From Ganoderma boninense (Eukaryota > Basidiomycota > Agaricomycetes > Polyporales > Polyporaceae): a stretch of DNA of 64,000 bases. The translations under genes and the position numbers were made by a program. The notes under the pieces were generated by a model. It made no database searches, was not told where the DNA came from, and saw only the letters and a program-made list of their open reading frames with translations. The stretch spans positions 744,001 through 808,000 of the forward strand of contig CM035306.1 in assembly GCA_002900995.3 (NCBI GenBank), read 5' to 3'. Shown here one piece after another: positions 55,065 to 64,000 of this stretch (position 1 is the stretch's first letter; each line of letters starts with the position of its first letter).

Positions 55065-56694
55065 ATGCTGATTTCAGACGAATTGGAAAGCTCCTGCAGG
55101 AGTTGCCCTGTTCCCCGACTCGGAGCGACTATGGATGAACCGCTTCCCTACGTGAGTAGCTTGCTATGACAGGCCCGCGACCTCTATCTGATTTTATGTG
55201 CACCAGATGGACGTATCCTTGATTGGAGGGGAGTTCGGTTGTGGGTGGGGCGCCATGAAGCCCTTTTGGCGAGCGTATCAACCGTGGTTCGCAGCCCGTG
55301 GATTCCACCTCTACAAATACTATTCCGAGTCTAGCGACGGAGATTCGAGTTACGCTTTCCCTCCGCCTACGAAATGTCCTCCAGCTCTGCCGTATGCCGT
55401 TTATGGCCATGGCGTTGAAGCGCCTAGACGACGAATCCCCATGCCTGTGAGTCCAATGCCAGTGTTGGTAAATCGTCACTCACTTCAACTTTTGTACACG
55501 CAGCCGAAATTCGCCCCCGGCCGTGACTCACATATGAGAGACGTCATCATTAAGATCGTGAAGCGGGGTTCCGAGGAATTCCATGTTTACGAAGAGCTGC
55601 TGCACTGTAGTGATTTATGGGGGCCGGATTTCCACGGCGTACTGCCAACTGTGGCCATCCTTGACAGCCCGTATGATTTCTCCTTCGTCGTGATGCCTAG
55701 GTGCGCTCCGTCATCCATGCGTTTTTCATCATGTACTCATATGGCCTAGATGGGGAGACGGCTCCCAGCTCCACACCTTCGAGACCGTCGGCGGAGTCCT
55801 AGCCCTGATGCGATGCCTGCTCAAGGTAAGGATCTACCGTGACACAGCATGCCGAGTACGTGGCCGCTGAGCAGCCTCCAGGGCCTCGCCTTCCTACACA
55901 GCCGTCGGATCGTGCACCGTGTACGTGTAACGGACCTTCCGCCGAACCACAACTGTGACTAACTCATCACGGAACGGACAGGACATCGACTTCCACAACC
56001 TCCTGGTCAACTACTACACCTTTGGCACTTTTACAGACGCGTTCAACCGTGCGCTTGAGGAGCACCGGCAGGGACCCAATGCTTTGCACAGCCTCATGGA
56101 CTACGACAGGTCTCTCAAGTTGCCGTTGAGCACGCCCCTCGAGACATGCCGTCTGCACGCCGAGGACATAACGTCCTTCACACGGTGCCGTCCGACGGAC
56201 GTGGATCTGGCTGAGCACGACTACAACCCGTTCGCGTACGACGTAGGGTGTCTCGGGAACATGTTCCGAGTAAGCTTCATTGTGCGTCATCACCCCTGCA
56301 GCTCACCGCCGCTTGCGACGTTCGAAACTGATGGCACGACTCGGAGCAGGATGTGGTTCCCATTGTCCCCATGTTCGCGCCTCTTTTCGACCGGATGACG
56401 ACTCACGTCATATCGGAGCGCTTCATGGCAGCAGATGCGTTGTCGTTCTTCGAAGATGCCACTCGTGAATTATCGGGCGACGCACTCTGCACTCCCGTGC
56501 AGTTGGAGGGGTGCTGGGATGTGGTGGACGATGCAAACCTGTACTGGTCGAAAGTGCCGCCCGGTTTCTGCACGACTCCCGGGATCTACCGCACGCCGCC
56601 GCCATCGCTTGGCCGTCGGTTGTTGACTGCTATCTCCTATTACGAGATTGGGTGGAGGATCATGCTATTCTTACGTAGTTTCCTCCGTATATAG
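55065..56694 (+). CDS. Kinase-like protein K4, intact twin of K2
   Basis: The start at 55065 gives MLISDELESSCRSCPVPRLG. It has the same seven-exon layout as K3, with MKPFWRAYQPWFAARGFHLY, RDVIIKIVKRGSEEFHVYEEL, GLAFLHSRRIVHR joined to DIDFHNLLVNYY, LMDYDRSLKLP, and AEHDYNPFAYDVGCLGNMF, ending FLRSFLRI. From about 55135 to 56695 it is nearly identical to K2 on the other strand (22531-24090), introns included, while both flanks and the first-exon sequence differ. It has AG at the exon-3 end where K2 has TG, so it keeps the Arg codon and an open frame. The sharp limits of identity suggest gene conversion or a copy confined to the gene body. Confidence 0.8.
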
Positions 56695-57139
56695 TGGCTG
56701 ATTTGTGCTATATTCCACATCAGATGTGGACAAGTTAGGGAACCTCTTCTAACGGCACCGCACCTATGTTCTTGTCCTCTTAGAGTTCCTACGTAGAAGG
56801 TCTCTTTTCCCACAAGTTCCACATTCGATCACTGACTCGACAAGGGTGGCACCCCGCAGAAGTGCCATCGTTTTTTGAGGCTCCGCATAGATTGTGATGG
56901 CGTGTTCAAAACCGAATATCCTGGAATGGTTACGCTGACTGATGGGACGCCGGCGGACACTGGAGGTGATTCAGGCTGGCACCGCTCGATGTGCCGTGTA
57001 GGCGACCTTCATCCAATATAAAAGCCTCTGCCCTTCCTCATGAATCTTCAAAGACAACCCCGACTCCACTCCACTTCCAAAGCCTTTACTCATCCGCCTC
57101 TCTCTGCAAGAGAACTTTTCGCCTGCTCCACCTCCACAG
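56695..57139. other. Spacer downstream of K4
   Basis: This is intergenic sequence before the gene at 57140; AATATAAAAGCC near 57.01 kb is a TATA-like candidate for it. Nothing else was recognised. Confidence 0.5.
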
Positions 57140-58144
57140 ATGCCTGCTCCTCCTTTCAGACCCGAAGGAAAAGGGCAAACCGTGCCTCCCCTATGGCGTT
57201 CGCTTAACGTCAGGGTATGTTGCGGAACTCCTAGTTGTGTATATGTTTGTGGTTAACTGGCATGCCTCCCCACCCGCCCACGCAGCCGTGGTCGCTCGTT
57301 AGGCTGAAGAACCACATCAACAATGCGCTTACTGCGGGCACTATCGTTGCTCTTTCCAACGAGGCTCAGGTGGCACAAAGTACCCCAGTGAAGGGAGGAC
57401 ATCCTGTGCGTAGTGACGGATGTCGACCAATGCTTTGCAACATTAATTCCCCACTCCATAGCTTGCGGCGCAAGGTTTCTCAGACCTCAATTCGAGCGCT
57501 CAGGTCAAGATCTACGTCTGGCACAAAGAGGTCACTGTGGACTATAAGTTATCCGCCGGGGGCGGCAGGAAGGGCGGTTCTATTCAAGAGCCCCATGTCC
57601 TCCATGCGGCGACCTCTACAGTGGCGCCTTCTGGGGGATGGAGTTTACAGACCCCGGTGAGATCTTGTTTCTTCCCCTGTGGCCGTTGTCATCCACTTCC
57701 TGACGATGAGTCCCTTTGACGTGTAGGTGGTGGTCAAGGCCAATGACGGTACCTCCTACGTTACGGCTATAGAAGGTCAGGGAGGCAAACTTCGCATCCC
57801 GAACGGCACAGTCGGCGAGGTCGTGCAGTGCATGACCCCCACGGTGTGTACCCTTTAATCTCACATACTTCTCCAAGATCGGTCGATGGACTGATGTTCA
57901 TTAATAGGCCCGCATAAGGACCAAAGATCAGCAAGTGAAGTCAGTACGCAGTGACTGGTATTACGTTGTTCGGATGGGCGTTCAGAAGACGGAGTGGAAA
58001 TGGGTGAAGTTTGAGCATTGGGTCTCTGTCGCCGCTCTTGAGCCGTTAGACCCTCGGGATCCGGTGGCGGTTCAGCACCACAACCTGATCATGTCCACAG
58101 CGGGCCCTCCTCAATTCGCCGTCGTGTCGCACCCTTCTATTTGA
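57140..58144 (+). CDS. Unrecognised 247-residue protein
   Basis: Five exons (57140-57214, 57286-57405, 57462-57656, 57727-57843, 57908-58144) join in one frame from MPAPPFRPEGKGQTVPPLWR to AVVSHPSI. There is no signal peptide or membrane helix. The sequence looks beta-rich (VKIYVWHKEVTVDYKLSAGG; VVVKANDGTSYVTAIEGQGG; WYYVVRMGVQKTEWKWVKFE) with several Trp residues. I do not know the family. It sits in the kinase-like array but shares no motif with it. Good splice sites and a TATA-like AATATAAAAG about 120 bp upstream support a real gene. Confidence 0.65.
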
Positions 58145-58620
58145 ACCTGGCCGACCACCAAGTGGGAACCGGCGCACGCCGTCGTTCTTGCGTTCTTTGT
58201 TTTGTATTCGAAACCGTTGTACGCTGAGATTTGTCGAGTAGCGAAAGTGTATCGTCATGAGATGTGAAATGAATGATCAGCCCCACTCACCATAACCTGT
58301 TAGCGAGTACTTGAGGTACCGCTTGGTAGCGACAGTCCTACCAGTGCTGAGTCCGAGGTGAGTTTGAATCGAACTTGAATGCAGCGGGGCTCTATCTTCG
58401 ACCCAAGGAAATCACCCACCCACTATTACTCTCTGGCATCGGGAAAGTAAGCTGTTCTCCGCGAGCGAATAGGGATGAAGGCCAGTTGGCGGTGGCGGCA
58501 GATCTCGCTCTGACTTCACGATCAGCGGGCGGCTCGATACTACTGACAAGGCGCTCTCCGTGTTCTGCAAACCGGCCCCAGGCGCCGGGCGCTCCGCGTT
58601 GAACTGGAACGCTCTTCAGA
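58145..58620. other. Spacer upstream of K5
   Basis: No gene was recognised. The upstream kinase motif is absent or strongly degenerate: GTTGAACTGGAACGCTC at about 58.60 kb is the nearest match. Confidence 0.45.
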
Positions 58621-60300
58621 ATGTCGAGCTCTGCACTCAACTGCGACTCCAACTCCTCCGTATCTCACTCTAAGGACTCGAAGTTTTTTGCCACACTTTC
58701 TGACTTGTTCTCATTTCATCGCATATTATGGAGCCAAGGGGATTTGCCAGGGCAACTCGGACTTCTGGCTTCAAGTCGCGATGACAGTCAACCTGAAGTT
58801 GAAAACGATCCTGAAGAAATTCCCTCGTCAGACGACGAGCCACAGACGTTCCCGAACGCGAGTAGCTTCAGGCAGTCACGTTCTCCACCTCTATGTCTGA
58901 TTATATGTGCATCAGGTGGACATATCTCTCGTTGGAGGGTCGAATGGTTCCACATGGTTCGAGATGGTACCGTGGTGGGAAGCGTATCGTCTGTGGCTGG
59001 CGGCGCGAGGCTTCCAACTCTTGGAACCCCATTATGGCGAAGGGGTTTCCGGTTACAAACTCCCTCCACTCACCGAATGCCCGGCAGCGCTCCCTTATGC
59101 CAGATTTATCGACGTTGAGACAGAATCAGGTCTCTGTAACACACCACCCGTGAGTTCAACCTCTGAGTATGGTCGCTTGATGGCTGGCTGACAATGACCT
59201 ACCTAGCCGAAATTCGCGCCTGCCCACGATGCGCTTACGCGCGACGTCATGATCAAGCTCGCCAGGAAGGGTTCAGACGAGCACCGCATATACCAAGACA
59301 TGCAGAACTGCAATGCGCGGTCAGAAAATGCTCTCCAGGGCGTGATATCGCCCGTGGCTATCCTCGACAGCCAGTACGAGTTCTGCTTCGTCGTGATGCC
59401 CAGGTACGCCGCCCAATGGATCGTCCCTGTTCACATCAATACTGAAACTGTTTAGGTGGGGCAGCTACGCCCCGCTTGCAGCCTTCGAGACGGTCGGTGG
59501 CGTTCTGAGCCTAATGCGGAGTTTGCTCAAGGTGAGGAGTCCGACGACCCCCCCCTCCCCGATATCCGCAGCTGAACAGTCTCAAGGGTCTTGCCTTCCT
59601 ACACAGCCGTCGAATTGTCCACCGTGTACGTGTCATCCTCCTTTCAGCTGATCCATGGGCTCACCGGACGGCGCACCGTAGGACATCGACTTCCACAACA
59701 TCATGGTCAACTGCTACACCTTCGGTCCTTTTCAGAAGGACGAATTCCGACGTGCGCTCGAGGAGCACCGGCAGGGCCCCGACGCCGTCCACGCCCTCAT
59801 GGACTTCGACAGGTCGCTGAAGCTCCCGTTGGACACGCCCCTCGACGCGTGCCGCCTGCCTGAAAACGAGTCCCTAGTGTCGGGAACGCCCTTCGGGCCT
59901 CTCGACTTCTCTCTAGGAGAGCACGACTACGACCCGTTCGCGTTCAACGTGGGGTGCCTGGGAGCTATATTCCAGCTGAATTACGCTGTGCGTCTCCGTT
60001 CCTGCGTGTATTGTGCAACCCACCGGAAGCTGACGAGCTCGACAGGAAATCGTTCCCGTCATTCCGATGCTGGCACCCTCCTCGACCAGATGACGACCCA
60101 CGTCGTGTCGCAGCTGGAAGGGAATTGGGAATTTTTAGAAGATTTGAACGTATATTGGGCGAAAGTGCCTCTGAGTTTCTGCGGGACTCAGGGGCTCTAC
60201 CACACGCCGCCACCGTCACTCGTCCGCCGGTTGCTGAATGCTATTGCTGGATATAGATCGGATGGAAGGTACTGATATTCCTCCGCAGTCTGTTCCGTGT
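58621..60300 (+). pseudogene. Broken kinase-like copy K5
   Basis: The N-terminal part is recognisable and open (MVPWWEAYRLWLAARGFQLL; RDVMIKLARKGSDEHRIYQD; HRD-IDFHNIMVNCY; LMDFDRSLKLP). The first intron has a GC donor (AAC|GCGAGT) where other copies have GT. Near 60077, in the last exon, one base is missing, so EIVPVIPMLAP runs into a stop. The frame downstream lacks about 30 residues found in K3 between THVIS and QLEG, and a second base is missing near 60257 (GGATATAGATCGG against GGATATAGGATCGG), so the FLRSLFRI end is lost. The 3' part and flank are otherwise very close to K3. This is a recent tandem duplicate that has decayed. Confidence 0.78.
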
Positions 60301-60301
60301 A

Positions 60302-60395
60302 TAGGAGGGGTTATTTGCTAGATTTCACGGCGGAACTCCGGCACCTTGCACTGCCTGGTATCGACCGTGACCGCTCTTCGAAGCTGCCATTAAGC
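60302..60395. repeat. Direct duplicate of the K3 3' flank (partner at 53342-53420)
   Basis: It has the same ordered segments as behind K3, with scattered substitutions. Confidence 0.7.
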
Positions 60396-60439
60396 ACGCC
60401 GTCTGCCTGGGGACGAAGCCCTGGTGTGGCGGTTCTCGT

Positions 60440-60660
60440 CCAGCTTCAAGATGACCGCACGGGAAGTCGGGGACGATGGCAGTGCGCCCATCGTCGAAGA
60501 GCGCGTTACTCAGGCTCGGGCTGCTGGGCGAGCATCGCGTCGAGCTCCTTGTGGGCCATGTTGCGCCAGCCCACGAACCCCTCCTCACCGTTGTAGTCAT
60601 GGGCATGGTCATGACTGTTGCCGTCCTCGTGCCACGGCGTCCGTGGGGCTGACAGCCGGC
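60440..60660 (-). pseudogene. Decayed SAM methyltransferase relic 2
   Basis: On minus, a WHEDGNSHDHAHDYNGEEGF-type start followed by VGWRNMAHKELDAML matches the N-terminal part of relic 1 (HDGEEAYAGWRSTAHKE) and, more weakly, the intact gene at 50023. A stop follows within 15 residues and motif I is damaged. It is shorter than relic 1 and in the same relative position behind a kinase-like gene. Confidence 0.65.
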
Positions 60661-60679
60661 GCCATAAAACTGGTCACGG

Positions 60680-61270
60680 TGGCATCGAAAGGCATCGATA
60701 TCGCTGTGCCTGTAGCTTGTAGGCGCAGAGTGCCGCTCTCAAGCCAGGAGCTGGATTTAGCGAATTGATGGAAGGCATTGGTATGCAACGCGCCGGTGAG
60801 TTGTGTCCTATTCACATGGCGGGTGAAGGGTGCATCGTATTGATTCGCCATGGTTCGCACAAGGTTCTGATCAAGGGTGCCCTTGAATGCTCAAGAACAG
60901 CAACTTGCTTGAAGAGCTGCTGCTTTCGGCCCGGGAATTCTGTGAACAATAAAACAATAGGTATGGGTACCAGAAGGCGTGCCCCGAATGTACCAGAACG
61001 CCATGCGTCAAGGCGCAGATTCAGAACCCGTCGCGAGGCATACCATGATGGGGCGACCACAGCAGCACTGTTGTGGTGCTGTAGCGATGTGGCGGGGCTA
61101 GTGAGGGAGCTCTTCCATGGATGGCGGTATCTGGGAGCACTCTGCAGGTCTATCATGGGAATTCCTTGTCTACCAGACCGATGGGTCGAGTTGGCTGATG
61201 TTATCGTTGTCACGCTCCTGCAGTGGCACCGAGCGGCGACCTTGTATTTATCAGAAAATCTGGGCTCATT
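60680..61270. repeat. Duplicated intergenic block, copy 2 (partner at 54100-54660)
   Basis: It is nearly identical over long runs with copy 1, with small indels, and is followed by the K6 promoter as copy 1 is followed by that of K4. Confidence 0.75.
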
Positions 61271-61480
61271 CAACCTTTTGTACGGTGCCACCACTGGCAC
61301 TGAGTCAGAACACGTCAGGGCAGGCGGTTCGCAGGTTTCTCCACCATTATTCCTGCGATATCTACGCCACCAAATCCACGATTATCGGTAAGTATTTCGA
61401 GTACCAGCCCCAGGAGAGGAGTTGACGGCGGCGGCGGTCGACTTGGAGACAGATCAAGGGCACCCACGTGGTGAGATACT

Positions 61481-61520
61481 TAGCGCCCATAGGTTGGTTC
61501 AAGTTCTGGAGCGCCCGTTG
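61481..61520 (+). promoter_or_regulatory. Shared upstream motif of kinase-like genes (K6)
   Basis: It reads TAGCGCCCATAGGTTGGTTC followed by AAGTTCTGGAGCGCCCGTTG, ending 105 bp before the K6 ATG. Confidence 0.6.
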
Positions 61521-61624
61521 GTTGTTAATGTTGACTTCCAACGGAGGATTGTCCCTTCCCCCGTTCCTCCTGCTCTCGTGCTCCAGAACATATCGATTAG
61601 TCCTATATTGCACGTTTTTCTGCC

Positions 61625-63218
61625 ATGCTCATTCAAGAAGAAGAATCGGAAGACATCTTCGGGAGTTTTCGTGTTCCCGGAGCGACGATGGATGAACCGT
61701 TTCCCTACGTGAGTAGCTCACCATAACAGGCCCGAAACGTCCATGTCTGATTATGTGCGTATTAGGTGGACTTATCCATGTTTGGGGGGGAAGACGAATA
61801 TTCGTGGTACGAGATGAGACCGTTTTGGCGAGCCTATCGCCCGTGGCTCGCAGCGCGTGGATTCCACCTCTTCAAACCCTTTCCAAATAATATGGGTTAT
61901 ACTTTCCCTCCGCCTCCCCAATGCCCGCCAGCCCTCCCATATGCCGTATATGCCGACGTTGAGCTGGATACGTCTTACCAAATCGTGCCACCTGTGAGTG
62001 AGTTTGACGTTGCCACAGTACTGCCTGATAGCTCAATCGTACATGCAGCCCAGATTTGCGCCTGCCTGTGACGCACTTATGAGAGACGTAATTATCAAGC
62101 TCGTAAAGAAGGATTCAGAAGAACACCGCATCTACGAAGAACTACTGCACTGTAACGAGTTATCGGGACAGGACTTCAAAGGCGTACTGCCTCCCTTGGC
62201 CATCCTCAACAGCCAGCACGACTTCTCCTTCATTGTGATGCCTAGGTGCACCCAATCGTCTTCCTCTTTATGCGTTGCGTCTCACATAATATAGATGGGG
62301 CGAATATGCACCTCTCCACTCCCTTAAGACGGTTGGCGCAATCTTGTCCTTGATGAGGTGCTTGCTAAAGGTATGGATGTCGACCACTCAGGAGGTCCAC
62401 GGCTGAATGGTACCCAGGGTCTCGCTTTTCTACACAGCCATCGCATCATACACCGTGTATGTGGCGCTCCCCTCTGGCTGATCCTCGCCTATGACTAACC
62501 GCAGAGCGGACAGGACATCGACTACCACAACATCATGGTCAACTACTACGTGTTCGGCGCCTTCAATGAGAAGTTTACCCACATGCTCGAGGAGCATCGA
62601 CAGGGCCCCATCGCTTTTCACTGCCTCATGGATTTTGACAGATCGCTTAAGTTCCCGTCTGACACGTCCCTCGATGCTTGCCGTCTGCTGGCAGAGGAAG
62701 CTTTGGTGTCGGCAACGCCCTACCACCCGTTCGACCTGAACCTGGCCGAGCACGACTATAACCCGTTCGCATACGACGTCGGGTGTCTTGGGAACCTGTT
62801 CCGGATAAATTATGCTGTACGTCGTCATGCTCGCAGCTCACCAGCGTACGACGTGAGCGACTGACAGCAAGGGCAGGATATCGTCTCCGTCGTACCTATG
62901 CTTGCTCCTCTTTTCGACCAGATGACTACTCACGTCATATCGGAGCGTTTCAAAGCAGCGGATGCACTGGCAGTCTTCGAGGACATCACTCGTGAATTGC
63001 CTGGCGACGCGCTCTGCACACCGGTGCAGGTGGAACCGGATTGGGGCCGTCGAGATCCCAAGACGTATTGGGCGAAAGTGCCGCCTGGTTTCTCTGCGAC
63101 TCCAGGGCTCTACCGCACACCGCCGCCGTCACTCGCCCGTCGGTTATTGGATCTCATCACCAACTACGCCATCGGATGGAAGATCATGCTATTTTTGCGG
63201 AGTGTGCTCCGTGTATAG
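61625..63218 (+). CDS. Kinase-like protein K6 of the expanded local family
   Basis: The start ATG at 61625 gives MLIQEEESEDIFGSFRVPGA. The seven exons parallel K3: MRPFWRAYRPWLAARGFHLF, RDVIIKLVKKDSEEHRIYEEL, GLAFLHSHRIIHR joined to DIDYHNIMVNYY, LMDFDRSLKFP, AEHDYNPFAYDVGCLGNLF, and a C-terminal exon ending FLRSVLRV. Every splice site examined is canonical and no stop or frameshift was seen. The catalytic-loop His-Arg-Asp and the Asn after it are present; DFD again replaces DFG. It is most similar to K1 in the last exon. Confidence 0.8.
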
Positions 63219-63813
63219 AGGCTCACACGTTTTGCGCTCTGTATAGCGCTCTATCTCAGGTATGTGGAAATTTCGAGACAATTCACGACTCGGACAGTCG
63301 GGAGTTGTTCCGATAGCGTTTGTCACTCTCTTGCCGGCTCGAATTCCTGCAGCGAAGCGCCATTGTATGTGGTCCCGCATATATAGAATCGCATGACTTG
63401 TAAAAGATTACATGTCCTAGCACTTATGCTTATGAGCAGCCATCGTCGCTCTCCGAGTTCCCTCAGGCTGCTGCCCTGCGTCATCCGAGTCCGAGCCATA
63501 CTAAAACCACTGCCAGTGTTCCATCGAGATGGATGCTGTGCACATGGCAGGGAGTCCTGTGGGGCCATATAAACACAGAAGCCTGAGCCTTTGCGCGGGG
63601 ATATCGAGAGAATACTCCTGGCAATCCGCCTGATCTGAGTAAGTTATGCCGGCGCAGCGACGGAGATGAAAAACAAGCGCCTCTTCGGTGGTTCAAATTC
63701 TGAAGCGCGCTGCCGCTCTTTGTCGAACCTCTCCCTCGTCGTTCAGTTGTTCTGTCTGCAAACATCCCACTTGTGACTTCACGGACGCTGGTGTGCCTCG
63801 ATCCAACGACGGA
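63219..63813. other. Spacer between K6 and K7
   Basis: No gene was recognised. It contains the K7 upstream motif at 63680-63715. Confidence 0.5.
63680..63715 (+). promoter_or_regulatory. Shared upstream motif of kinase-like genes (K7)
   Basis: GCCTCTTCGGTGGTTCAAAT followed by TCTGAAGCGCGCTGC, ending 99 bp before the putative K7 ATG. Confidence 0.5.
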
Positions 63814-64000
63814 ATGTCGCTTTCTATCAAATTTTCTCCCTTCTTCAAGGACCTATGGCCCAGCGCCGATTCAGAGTTGTTCCGGGCCTGCTGGTGTCAA
63901 AATGAAGCTCAAGCTCTCAAACTTGAACGGTCTGAGCCTGAGGCTTCCTCCGAGCCGCTCGACGTCGCGACGTTTCCCAGCGTGAGTCACTTCTAAGGCC
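63814..64000 (+). CDS. Kinase-like K7, first exon only (cut by window edge)
   Basis: An open first exon from MSLSIKFSPFFKDLWPSADS to DVATFPS ends at a GTGAGT donor near 63983. This is the same position relative to the donor as the FPN/FPY ends of K1, K5 and K6. The upstream motif is present. Assignment rests on position, motif and exon end, because the conserved kinase exons lie outside the window. Confidence 0.5.

Noticed and set aside
1..64000. CRISPR arrays, rRNA genes, bacterial insertion sequences
   Set aside because: No regularly spaced long repeats, rRNA segments or prokaryotic elements; the window is fungal nuclear DNA.

Overview
The window looks like nuclear DNA of a basidiomycete, most likely a polypore-type Agaricomycete. 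Genes are dense and split by many 45-70 nt GT-AG introns. Agaricomycete families are present: DUF6533 membrane proteins, a KDZ transposase with a CxC2 cysteine cluster, and a lineage-expanded kinase-like family. Housekeeping genes are of fungal type (fused THI20 kinase/thiaminase II, NTH1, NAA35/MAK10, a RAP1-like BRCT-Myb protein). The species is not determined.

Layout. 0-3.5 kb: the 5' end of a mitochondrial TrpRS gene (minus), divergent from NAA35. 4-8.4 kb: two DUF6533 genes (minus), the second apparently truncated. 9.3-14.3 kb: THI20 (plus) convergent with NTH1 (minus), then tRNA-Gly(CCC) and a 358-bp MITE. 15.9-26.7 kb: three PL14 polysaccharide-lyase paralogs (A, B, C; plus) enclosing two kinase-like genes (K1, K2; minus). 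27.8-44.0 kb: a composite KDZ-type DNA transposon region, with three accessory genes on minus and the transposase divergent on plus. It is bracketed by two arrays of a palindromic decamer. 44.3-45.9 kb: a fourth PL14 gene with a Ser/Thr-rich linker. 46.5-50.9 kb: a second identical tRNA-Gly(CCC), RAP1 (with a foldback-like element in one intron) and a small methyltransferase. 51-64 kb: a tandem array of kinase-like genes (K3, K4, K5 broken, K6, K7 cut by the window edge), mixed with two methyltransferase relics and one unrecognised gene.

The housekeeping genes look intact and unrelated to each other. The rest is fast-evolving accessory sequence: secreted lyases that probably act on uronic-acid polysaccharides, a kinase-like family moving by tandem and inverted duplication, and mobile elements. 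The most notable observations are the near-identical inverted pair K2/K4 (one copy carrying a stop codon created across an exon junction), a shared upstream motif at six of the seven kinase-like genes, the decamer arrays at the edges of the KDZ region, and four PL14 paralogs that all keep the catalytic residues although one carries a 1-nt deletion.
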